Shown one piece after another: positions 35,301 through 45,800 of a stretch of DNA of 64,000 nucleotides. The DNA comes from Tetragonia tetragonoides (lineage: Eukaryota; Streptophyta; Magnoliopsida; Caryophyllales; Aizoaceae), in the NCBI GenBank assembly GCA_038025085.1, contig CM076147.1:36432766-36496765 (forward strand), given 5' to 3'. Below the pieces are notes generated by a model that did not search any database, was not told where the DNA came from, and saw only the letters and a list, made by a program, of their open reading frames with translations. The position numbers and the translations under genes were made by a program. The first letter of the stretch is position 1, and each line of letters starts with the position of its first letter.

Positions 35301-38300
35301 TAGTTAGATAAGTATGTTTTTCCATGTTGGGGACTCCTTGTCCTCTAACATTGTATGGTTACTCTTTGATCTTTAATAGAATTTTTTTCTTGTCTAAAAT
35401 TAATAATAATAAATTTTTTGCTCCATCTTGTTCTATTAAGTAGGGTTGTATGCTTATCAGGTTTAAAATATGTGGTTGACCCACCGGGACTTTAGAAGGC
35501 AAGGGAGTGGTGCAAATTACAACGAGTCTAAAGTCATGAAGTGGTATGGTTTTTGGTATACCAGGGAGGCAAAGTTTTGGAGGAGAAGCTTAAGGGGTAG
35601 GATAAGGACTAAGGAGGCGTTATCAGAGTAGGAAATGGCAGTAGATTCAGGAGTTAAGAATTAGAGACCCATAGCGTAGAGGTAAACAGTCACAAGATTA
35701 TGAACCTATTTTATTTTTGATAAAGAAAACAAGATTATGAACCTCAGTCTAAAACTTTGTAAGAGGTACCTATGTGTAACTCAATTTTTCACTGGAATTT
35801 ACACCCAAGTGGTAAGAGCTGAACATTAGTGTCCCATATGAGCTATTAAATTAACTGTGAATAACATTACACCCATGAGTGAACAGTAGTCAATTTAATG
35901 TTGTGTCGATACTCACTTTCTCTGAAAATAATAGTTGCTTTTGCTATTTACTATGTCCGGGATCTCCTGTAATATTAATGAGTTATGGTTGTAATGTTTA
36001 GTATTACCCTCCACTTGCTCTTGTTACAATACTAGTAATAATAGATGTTATGAAAGGGTATTATGGTCAAAATTTGATAAATCTAAGTAATCCTCAAATG
36101 CTGATTGTAGAAAGAAGAAATAAGGTCTTCTGAGGAGCGTGTAAAGAGGCTTCTTGAAGTGACTCCTCCCAAAGGAAAAGAGTTCCTGACGAGTGTTGAG
36201 CATATTTTAGAACGTGAAAGAAATTGGGTGAGCACTTGTTTATTCCTATGATTATGCCACACCTTAATTTGCAGCTTATGTAATGTAATTAATTTGTCAT
36301 ATTTGTTTTTCTTCTAGGTATGGTGGAAGCGTGATGGTTGCCCACCATTTGAAAAACAGCCAGTGGAAATGAAGGTTGATGGTTTAAAGAAACGGTATGA
36401 ATTGATCTTAAACTTGGTAGACTTAGACCCCCTAAGTATGAGAGAGAAGGTACCGATAAGAGCTGCCTTTCTAGTAAGATTTTACCATATGCAGGCACAT
36501 CTTATAAAAGCAGCATTTCTGTGTTAAAAATAAAAATAAAAATAAAAATAAAAGCAGTATTTCTCGGTTGTTATATTTTTCCTTGTCGTGATGGGGGTAT
36601 AATAATTATTGTGAAGTGGATGTGGACCTTTTGCTAGTAGGAGTTTGCTTTCTATGGGATTTTATTTATTTATTTTTATTGACAAAGGGATTATGCACAC
36701 TTGGAGGTTGAGATATGCTCACTATATATGTGCGGTTGTATGGGTGGTGGAGAGAAGGTCTCAGCTAGGGAAGGAAAAGCTGAGAAACTTCACAGTTTTG
36801 AACATGTCAGCTTTTCTAGTCAGGGAATGTAAAAGAACATTTATAGCCCATCTAACTCTCAACATCAACTTGTCTCATGACAGATGTGTAGAAAAGAGAG
36901 ACAATAATATGTTGAGGATTGGACAACTGACACTATCAAGTAAAAGAGTGTGGAAAGGCTTCATCTGTTGACAGATGTGCTCAAAGAATGAACCCTATTA
37001 CCTAGACGGCTAGACCTATCTTGTAATTCACAGAAGGGGTAAATGGCATGATGCCTGAAAGATAAATTGACATACAAGGGCTCGCACAATTTAAACCTGC
37101 TTCTTTTTTCTTTCTTTTTTTAATTTATCAGAAATTGTCATTTTTGCAAAATGTGTATATCATAGCCATTGTTTCTCTATTGTGACACTGCAAGCTTTTA
37201 TGTGTAATTAGCTTATTTTCTTATTAAGCGTAAGGGATGTATATGTGGTTGGAACACATTCAAGTGGAATAAGTTGTTGGACAAAGGGGAGAAAGTTGCT
37301 ACTCCCTCTTTTTTATTCGTCATCACTTTTAGAGTCAAACTTTGACCATTAATTTTTCTTGAAATATGTAAATAAAAACGACAAAAATGTAAGAGTTTGA
37401 AGGTACGTCAATACGAATTCCACAAATACTTTTTCATATTGTGAAGTGTCTTTTCCAAAAATCAACAGTCAAACATTGACATGAAAATCTAAAAGGGCAT
37501 TTTAAATTAAGGAATTTATGGAGTATTATTTTATGTTTGCACTCTGCTGGTGCATTCAGAGATTGTTTTTTTTTAAGCACTATTGATATGCTGCTTTGCA
37601 TACTTGGGGTTCTTTCTTTGGAAGACTTGCTCCTCAGGATGACTCTGAGGAATCTGTGATGAGTTTTGGTTTTTATTTCCTGGAAAAATGTGGGGTACTT
37701 CTGGTAGTTTAGCTCCAGAAATGACGGTGAAAGTTTTCTCATGTCATTGCAGTCGGCCAAGGTGGAGATTGGGGAACAAAGAACTTTCTCAGCTGTGGAA
37801 ATGGTCCGATCAAAATCCGGTTTGTCTGCTAGGCTTTAACTCTTTGAATGTGTTGTGAAACACCAATTATTGGCACCATATCTTGTTGATATCTGCAATC
37901 TATTCTGCTCTTTTACTGTATCTGTACCTGCTTTGCAGAATGCCCTCACAGATCCTGAGCGTGTTAAGACTCCTTCAATCATGGAGTACTGGAAGCCACT
38001 GGCTGAAAATGTAAAGTCCTTTCCACTCTGCTTCAAAATAAGAAATCAAATTTTTACCAACGTTTCTTTTGCACTCCATAAATAGCTTCTTGCACTGATC
38101 TCTCTGGGCATAGTATCCAGTGAATGCCGTTACAAGTTAGAGTGTAAAAAGCTTTTAAGGAATGCAAATGTCCTAATATTGAGAGTTTCCTTTTTCTTCT
38201 TTTTTTTTTCTTACCTGATTTCCATCTATGGAAAACTTGTTCATTTTTACCTTTAACATAATTGCATTGGAATTTAAAATAACAGATGGATGAATCTGCT

Positions 38301-40567
38301 GGTATAGAAGCTGAGTATCATCACAAAAATAACAAGGTAAATTCATACTTTTGTGTTATTAGGCCTCGTTTACTTGCTTGCAATCAAATGTAATGCAATG
38401 CAATCATTTTGTAAAGTAAATGTGGGGTGAAAAGTGAAGGAGTGAAGGAGAGAGATGGGAAAAGTGGGGTTGATTGCATCATTCAATGTAATTACAATTG
38501 CTCAACTTTTCCCATATAATGTTGATTACTTTGAATGATGTAATCAACCTCACTTCTCCCATCTCCTTCCTCCCCCTCCTTCATTTTCCACCTCACATCT
38601 ACCCTATAAAATGATTGCATTGCAAGCATTTGATTGCAAGCAAGTAAACACCACCTTAGTGTGGTTGGGTGTGGGCATGACTTTCTTTTTCTTCTTGTGT
38701 TGTTACTCTTTCTGGATTAATAACTCTAAAGTTTATTTTGTTTGGACCACACATCAATGGTTTGTCTTTTCTTTTTGAAATTTCACCTGTGTCTTTTAAT
38801 GAAATTCTAATGTAATCCAATCTCGCCAATTTTCCATCAGGAGCTCCTCAGAAGTATCTGTTACATAGACTCGGATAAATAACAAGGTTTTCTTATGATA
38901 TGGAGCTGTCTACAAAAGATGGAGTTGATTTTAGTGCTTCTTTTTATTATTTTTTTGTAATTTTTAATTTATTTATGGCATGAAAGTGGCTCGAACATGT
39001 CAAAAAAGCTCTTCTTTTTCGACTAACTTTTGAGTAAACCTAACCTGACTGAAAAGTGAAAAGTGCTGAAACAAACAAAAATCGATTATTACAATCTACC
39101 TTAACTAAATGAACTTCAGAGTACACCCCCCACCCCAATTTCTTCTTTCCATCAGTATCTATTATCCATAAATTTGCATAGGTTACTCTAGGAACTAGGA
39201 AGGTAGATTCTCTTGGGTGCCTGTACCAGTGGTTGGGGTCTAGGAGTGAATCCATCAGACATGTAAAATACTTCTTTTAAATGCATCTCAAGAGCAGATT
39301 GTTTGAAGGATTCTAAGTAAATTTTCGGATAGCCTTACCAAGATAGGTCCTTCTCGGCCTCTTGTTAAAGCTTTGTGTCTAGTAGTTGTGTGTTTTGGAA
39401 GTATTTTTGCTTGTGTAGTCAATCATATCATGTCCGTTTCCTAAGCCATAACTTAACACTTGCTCTAGAATGGGTTGTGGTAGTGAAACTTTCAGCTGTG
39501 AATTATCATCCTTGAGATTTCACTCATGCTTTCTTGTTTGATATGCGGTATGCCTGTATATTACTTGATGATTAGTAGACATCTGACTGTAACCTTTTTT
39601 CAATTGAGTTCGGTAACTGATTTCTTTTTACCTAGAACTGCTTCATTATCATTGTTCATCTGTGATTTTACTTGTGCCCAGGTCTATTGTTGGAAAGGTC
39701 TTCGTTTCTCTGCTCGACAGGACTTGGAAGGATTTTCTAGAGTATGTTATATTGTGTCTTTATTTACAAAATAAGAACTCCAAAGTGTTCCTTTCAAACA
39801 GAAAATGGTGATTGCTTTGTTTTTTCTTTCTTCCAGTTTACTGAATTTGGTATTGAAGGGGTTGTGCCTCTAGAACTTTTGCCTCCTGAGATGAGGTCAA
39901 AATATCAGGCAAAACCAAATGAAAAGTCTAAACGTGCCAAGAAGGACGATGCCAAGGATTCTGCAGCTCCATCGGAAGATAATCAGGTAAAAAATTGAAC
40001 ATCTTCATCTCTGAGAAACTTTATTGTGTCGGTTACTGTCATTTCCCATGTTTTTGCTTGTGGTCTTGGTCGGAAGAGATAGGACTTCTGCAAAAGCCCT
40101 GTCTGTGGGACAACTTATGCTTGTATTTATAAAGTCATTCGGATTTATTTTAAATTGTGGGTAAAACATCATGAAATTGCGTCCTCTGGTTATCGTGTTT
40201 AGAGGTGTACCTTTTTCTTCTTTTGTTTCTGGAATAATCCTGCTTCAGGTTTTCTGTTATTGCTCCAAATCCTAATCTTTTAATTACATCTCTAATCGAA
40301 TAGAGCGCAATACCTGCGAGTGATATGGATGGTGAAGGTGGCAGAACCGATCTTGAAGCTGCAGCAGGCCAGGTGGACATGGACTCCACACCTGTAACAG
40401 GCAATAATTCTCAAGCTGGTACCCCAACACCAGATGAGCTTCAAAAGGAGAGTCCTGAAACCCCCGAGGCAATGGAAGCAGGACAACTAGAAACAGATCC
40501 AGAAGCTGAGCCGGGGATGATTGATGGGGAGACAGATGCTGATATTGATTTAGAAGCAGTCGGCTAG
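26328..40567 (+). CDS. THO1: THO complex subunit 1 (HPR1 homologue)
   Basis: Core subunit of THO/TREX, which couples transcription to mRNP assembly and export; in plants it also affects small-RNA biogenesis. The 21 coding exons are 26328-26330, 26549-26632, 27624-27698, 28168-28261, 29578-29723, 29843-29914, 31072-31144, 31220-31285, 31372-31418, 32396-32467, 32578-32703, 32828-32893, 34321-34362, 36111-36227, 36318-36394, 37753-37819, 37939-38010, 38286-38336, 39682-39741, 39837-39986 and 40304-40567, total 1824 nt, 607 aa (Arabidopsis about 599). Near-invariant plant text includes LYLCEKEHVEGGMIFQLLED, LVMLRTCNQLLRRLSKANDV, GRILMFLAHFFPLSERSAVN, SFRRHVLVQCLMMFDYL, NWVWWKRDGCPPFEKQP and RWRLGNKELSQLW. 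The C-terminal 87 residues are acidic and low-complexity, as in orthologues. The first coding exon is only the ATG. Introns carry several transposons; exons look intact. Confidence 0.97.
28330..28557 (+). mobile_element. LINE 3' fragment in a THO1 intron
   Basis: Frame-shifted remains of a non-LTR retrotransposon ORF2 C-terminus: LWDKATYLSSLW in one frame, then FRDYTVTQIQHNWGALI in another, followed by TTCATTAATACAATCTTTCT and an A-rich end. That order (LWD, asp/trp, stop, T-rich 3' UTR, A-tail) is typical of plant L1-type tails. Same strand as THO1. Confidence 0.6.
31826..32046. mobile_element. Possible Tourist-like MITE in a THO1 intron
   Basis: The left end AGCTTCGTTCTTTTCACC and inverted right end GGCTCTGTTCTCCTCAGC are related, and TAA flanks both sides (31823-31825, 32047-32049). 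The ends resemble the GGGTCTGTTCT termini of the elements at 18866 and 25828. At 221 bp it has no coding capacity. Confidence 0.6.
33119..33392. mobile_element. Stowaway-type MITE in a THO1 intron
   Basis: It begins CTCCATCCGTTTCATAATAT and ends with the inverse ATATTGTAATACGGAGGGAG, with TA on both sides (33117-33118 and 33393-33394). At 274 bp it is a canonical Stowaway structure. Confidence 0.9.
34920..35415 (+). mobile_element. Degenerate LINE 3' fragment in a THO1 intron
   Basis: The plus strand encodes FWCLWVERNMRVF, the conserved WxLWxERNxRxF box near the end of plant LINE ORF2, then in another frame RGVSDVQRLWSDLIFS followed by a stop. A T-rich 3' UTR and an ATAATAATAA tail follow. 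Multiple frameshifts show it is dead. No intact reverse transcriptase is present. Confidence 0.65.
37301..37526. mobile_element. Weak MITE candidate in a THO1 intron
   Basis: ACTCCCTCTTTTTTATTCGT with the TTTTAGAGTCAAACTTTGAC-type interior resembles the left end of Stowaway/mariner MITEs. A possible right end is TTTATGGAGTATT. The right terminus is poor, so this is tentative. Confidence 0.35.
38362..38655. mobile_element. Tourist-like MITE with TTA duplication in a THO1 intron
   Basis: The left end GGCCTCGTTTACTTGCTTGC and inverted right end GGTGGTGTTTACTTGCTTGC match at 16 of 20 positions. TTA flanks both sides (38359-38361, 38656-38658), as for PIF/Harbinger. The interior repeats AATGATTGCATTG and TGATTGCAT words in both orientations. 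Length 294 bp. Confidence 0.9.
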
Positions 40568-42846
40568 TCTCGTTATTTCGGATGCAAGATCATGTAGAAG
40601 ATTTAATTTCTTAATACTGGTGGAAATATAATGATTTTGTTGCAATGCAACTACAATGATCACGAAGAGCTGTGAATGAAAATGAATTTTTGGACTTTGC
40701 GGCATTAGAAATGTATATTCTGTAACATTTATTTGTATTAGTTTAGGCTGCTAATAGCCTGTAGTATGCTAGTGTAACAGTGTATATTTAGCCTTGCTTT
40801 ATCTTTGGTCATAAAGTATGCTGTGTATTATTTATTTAATTATTGTTAGAATACAAAAGTGAGAGGCATACCAATTAGTAATTACATGTTCCCTCTATAA
40901 TCTGTATGCCCTCTTCTCAAGCTATTCATCTTTTTTTCAAAAAACATTTGTAATTTATAAAGATGACCTTGCTTAGAGGCCCCTCACTTTTTCTCTATTC
41001 TTCTGTGAAGCCCCTAGTAAATTAGTACTGGTGTGGTATATTATTAAATCAAAAAAAAATATTGTTTGGAATACAGATGGAACAAGAAACTCAAAATTAG
41101 AAGTTTGAGAGAGATTGCATCTTGATTTCAAGTAAACATTTTCTATTTGAAACATCTTTCTTTCTGTAACTTACCCGGGGCGAATCAAGACTTCCAATAT
41201 GTGCAACCCTGAGGCTCAGAAGCTATGTAATTCTTAGAATAATAACTAGCTGAAGGTTTTTACTACAAACAAGGGAAAAGTTACAGGCTCAGTTAAAGTG
41301 TAACAAAAAAATGGGGCAGGTTCCTGATTTGATGCCTTCCAAATTATAGGTACCGCAGCCTGCTGTTGCAATTTCTGTCGTGAACACTTTGAAACATCAG
41401 TCGAAGACATTCTCCCCTGGCTACTGACCCTAATCGGCTCGACTGTAATAGCACTATTCATGAATTTGCACTTGAAAACCAAAACATCATTGTTCAAAGT
41501 GTTGCCGAAGAATGTTCCATTCCAATTCCGCCACCCTTCAGAAGAATTGTTCAGCAAATTGTCTGCAGGCATTGATGCCTCTGTAACTGGACTCACTATT
41601 TTGAAGTCTCACTGCAAATCAAACAAATTATGGCAAGGTAGCATTTCAATGTGGTGTATCAAGGAGAAGTAAAATGGGATTAAACAAACAAATAAAGTTG
41701 AAAAACATAAACTGAGATGAAATTAACAATTTTATTTTACTGAGCATAACAATTTCCAATCAGCTGGGTTCCAGTTTGCAAGCCTCAAATGAAAGGAAGC
41801 ATGCACATCAACTACATTTACTTGCAACAAATTACAATTTGTCCAAGGCTTGGCCAAATATCATCCCACGGCATTGATATTAGAAGATAGTGTTTTCTTT
41901 CAATTACAAGAAAGTTCTCATCACTCACTCATCTTATGCGATTCTCAACACAGCTGAAAACATTAATTATTTGACAATTTAAACTACCGTAATAAATGGA
42001 ATGGTGCAAACTCTTGTAAATAAGGACCCAATGGAGGACAAGACCAAGTGAGCTGCATAAACGTTGATGAAAATTCAGAAAATACCATAATATCTACAAG
42101 TTTTACTGAAAAGGAAGCATCTCATTCATCATTCACAGTGACACTAAAGAGTAAAAAGGCAAAGAAATCAGATTTCAATTTAGGAAAATTATCGGAGTCC
42201 TCTCCAACCATAACTTCAAGTGATAGTAAGACATGCCCATCGCCAGGGACTTTCCATCCCCTTGAGTCAGGCACGTCTATTGCACACTTCAAACCTTGAA
42301 TGATTCACGACAGAGAAAAGTGGCCTGCTGATAATGCAAGCACAAATGATTTCCAGACTCGCCAATGCGGAAGCACACAAGCAAGATGTACTCAAAAATA
42401 CCTTCCTTAAAGAGCAGGCCGCAGCTGTAATTTAGGCAGCAACTTGGTTGAGATCCCTCTGTCCACAGGATGTTATTCTCCTTCCACCTTTAGGATATTA
42501 TTCTCATTTAAATTATCAAAAAAAATTGTTCATTATTTATTAACCTTTCACGCAAACACATTTTTTTTCTCCCAAGAACGGCATAGGGCGCATCTCATAC
42601 TAGTGGCTTCCCACATCAACAGTACTTCAGCCACCCTTCCATTCCACCACATTCGTAGCACATACCTCGCAAATGATTCATCTACTGAGCTAGACTCTAG
42701 TTGACAGATGTGACATTTCAGAAATTGAAGCAAAAAGAAAAACATGCAAGTTGAAAGGCGTATCATATATAGAGCATAGTACCATGCATCATGCCTAAGT
42801 GTGAGGTTCATCCATAAACCAGAAACTAAATATTTAGACTTGCCTC
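40568..42846. other. Tail-to-tail spacer between THO1 and ELP1
   Basis: It holds the 3' UTRs of two convergent genes. Two coding-looking stretches lie on the minus strand: about 42123-42310, open for roughly 58 codons with text such as AIDVPDSRGWKVPGDGHVL, and 41246-41596. Neither was recognised, and neither joins the ELP1 frame, which stops at 42847. They may be part of the ELP1 3' UTR or relics. Confidence 0.4.
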
Positions 42847-45800
42847 TTATGGTGAAATCAATATTTTGGAGCGCCAGACGGAAGCTTCTGAATCATCATA
42901 CTCTTCACATTTCACTTTCTTTACGTAACGGCCCAAAGCATAAGCATGGTCATCAATAATATCAGTAGACATTGCATCTTCTGCTAATTTGACAGCAGCC
43001 ATTTGAGAAAGTTGAAATGTCTCGCCAATGTGCTGTAGCTTTTTTGCAGTTTCTTCCATGCCAAGCATCAAAAGGGTAGACAGCAGAGATTTCAGCTCAC
43101 ACTTGGCGCCAGAGGTCATAGACATACCTTTAAGATGGTCTACTAGAGCTATTTCTTCATCAGGGCTGCATCATACAGATTTTGTGCCACACATCAGAAT
43201 AGAGGAGAGCATTGCATTAAAAGGAAACTAAAATCCAACTAATTGAGTACCTCCCAGCACGAATTTTTCCTTTTTTCTTTTGACGCCTTCTTTCTCTTGT
43301 CTTGCTTGGAGTACTTGAACTGAAAGAAACAACAGAACCTTTTCTCGACCTGCCAGATAAAGTTGAATATGTTGGTAAAGTTAGAATATGTTGAAAATCA
43401 ATAGAAACTAGGACTTCAAAATATATCAATAGGAAAGGTGACCATGTAAAGTGAAGCCCATTAAAGAATGAAGGTCATCAGCGAGTGTAGAGCACCCACA
43501 CCTCTAACCTTCAAGTTGGTGGTTCAACGCTCCCCCCAATTCTAACATTGAGGGTGGTGTTCTAATGCTCTGACTTGGGTACAGGCATCAGGCTTGGTTT
43601 TTAACTTGAAATACGGGGACACAGATTATAAGTGTCGGAATTTAAGATATGCACATCTGGATATCGATTTTTTGTAAAAAAACAGCATATGAAGGAGACT
43701 GTTTTGACCGGAAGTCAAACAACCTGCATGGACAAAAGGGGACACTTCTGAAGCTTCTAAATGACCAATAGTTTATTCAAATCATGTCTCTCCTCTCCAT
43801 TTAAAGGTCCACTGGCTCTATTTCCTAATTTACATTCTCCCTCAGTCTCCACTCTGCATTAATCTCTCCATTTAAAGATCCTCAAGAGTCAAGCTCAAGC
43901 CTCTCTCATTCTGCTGGCAAGATGCCAGAGAAGGCTAGAGATCCATGGCCAGAGATTATGGACAGCACCCAGAGCAGCCATATCCACTTTTCTTTTTTTC
44001 TTTTTTTAATGTGTCAGACCCATATCCCGTGTGGCCGTGTCTGTACCCAGGTCGCGTCGACAGGGTACGGCAGGGTAATCTGCCGAGTCCGAGCACCATA
44101 AGGTGGTGTTTGTGATGTGAGCCATGAACCATTCCGCTTCCCTTGTTGTATTAGGCCTAAGAACCCGGCGCATTTGTCTGGCAAACACGTGAGTGACGAG
44201 CAATGTTTTCTTAGATCCGCAAAGCTTAGTTGTGAGACACAAAACTAGACACATTACGCATTACCAAGATCAATTAATAAAGCATGATGCGGCACATATG
44301 CAAAGTTCACGCAAACAAAAATTTGGCTTACCCGGTAGTATAAGCACTCATGCCACTGAGGTTACTGCTAGTTTCTGATACAGTATCCTCATCAATGTCG
44401 TTCACAGAACGATCCTCAGCCTGGAGCTTCGCTGCAAGCAGCAATCTTCTCTGGCGGACAGCCAAATAGCGTGCCAGATACTTTCCAATTTTCTCCAGCC
44501 CCTCCTCAAATTCATTTACCAAGATCATGGCACACTCCATAGAAGCATTTTTCACTTCTGCAATTACATCATCATTCCTGTGCATAAAGGCAATCCTCAG
44601 AGCCTCCTCCCATTGCCTTGAACTAATGAGTAAGCTGATTGCAGAATTCAGATCGCCACAGTATTCTAAAGCAATCTTGGCAGCTTCCCCTGGTTTACCA
44701 AGTGCTTGGAGTTCTTCACAAAGTTCATGTGCCAGCTTGAGAACCTCTTCTTTTCCAAGTTTAAGAAGACCAGCAACAGACAGTACTCCCTCCCAGATAC
44801 CACCAGCTCGATATGCCTTGAGAGCTTTTTCCAGACAGAAGCAGCATAAAAATGCAGTAGCAGCTTCCTCAAAGCATTTCTCATCCACAAGATGATCACC
44901 CCATGCTTCATAAACCAGCCTTCTCTTAGAAAGATCAGTAAACAACTGAAGTCCAAGAGGGAACAGCTGAGGTTGATCTTTCAAAAGAGCCATGCATTCT
45001 GCGTGATGTGCCTCCCCTGCAGAAACAACATGTCTGAGAGCCTTCTCATATCTCCGCAGTCGAAGGTCAATTTTATACTGCATTACAAGAATTGGCATGC
45101 GCTCCAGTTCCTGGAGGAAAGGAAGAAACTCCTTTGGATCTTTTTGAGCATTCAATGCCACAATAGCTGCAAGATTCAAATCATACAGGCCGAGTGCAGC
45201 TTCAAAGACAGCATCAGGATCACATAACCACAACAGATGTTTCAGCGCCTCTTCAGCAGATGGATAAGATGTTCTTCTTTCATTATGGGAACCCGAAAGT
45301 TCCATTTCTCTAGTAACTTTTATTCTCCCCAAAGCTTCCACAAGGGCTGGGGGATCACTTCGAGCAAGGGTGGTCAAGATGCAAAGTTCCCTGGAGGGAC
45401 TTTCAGGTATCTGCTCCTCAAGGGCCCTCCTTATGGCCATGAGTACAGAGGACACCTTGTTGGAATCAAAATCCTCTACAACTCTGACATTCCCGTCTTT
45501 CAAATCCTTGGTGGAAGGAAATGAGATATGGTTTTTGTACAACTTCTCAGATGTGTTCTCATTCTTCATGGCACAAACAAACTCAGTGATATGACTCAGA
45601 TTGTTTACCTGCCTCACAAACTCAGAAGCATATGGGAGAAAGGCTTGTGAACCACAATAATCAACAATCATATTGAAATCAATCCTATGCCGCCTCACCA
45701 TAAGTAAGGCATCTTTAAACCGCCTTTGTACCAGAGCAGTAATGATCGCGGTCAAGACCAACTTTCTCGGATAGATGCATTCCAAGTTCCCTCTACTTGT

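Noticed and set aside
41246..41596. 116-codon minus-strand frame after ELP1 as an extra ELP1 exon
   Set aside because: ELP1 already ends with the conserved KILISP stop at 42847, and no in-phase acceptor joins this frame.
44527..45227. Long plus-strand open frames opposite ELP1
   Set aside because: They are antisense shadows of the 3-kb ELP1 exon; their residues have no family features while the minus frame matches ELP1 throughout.
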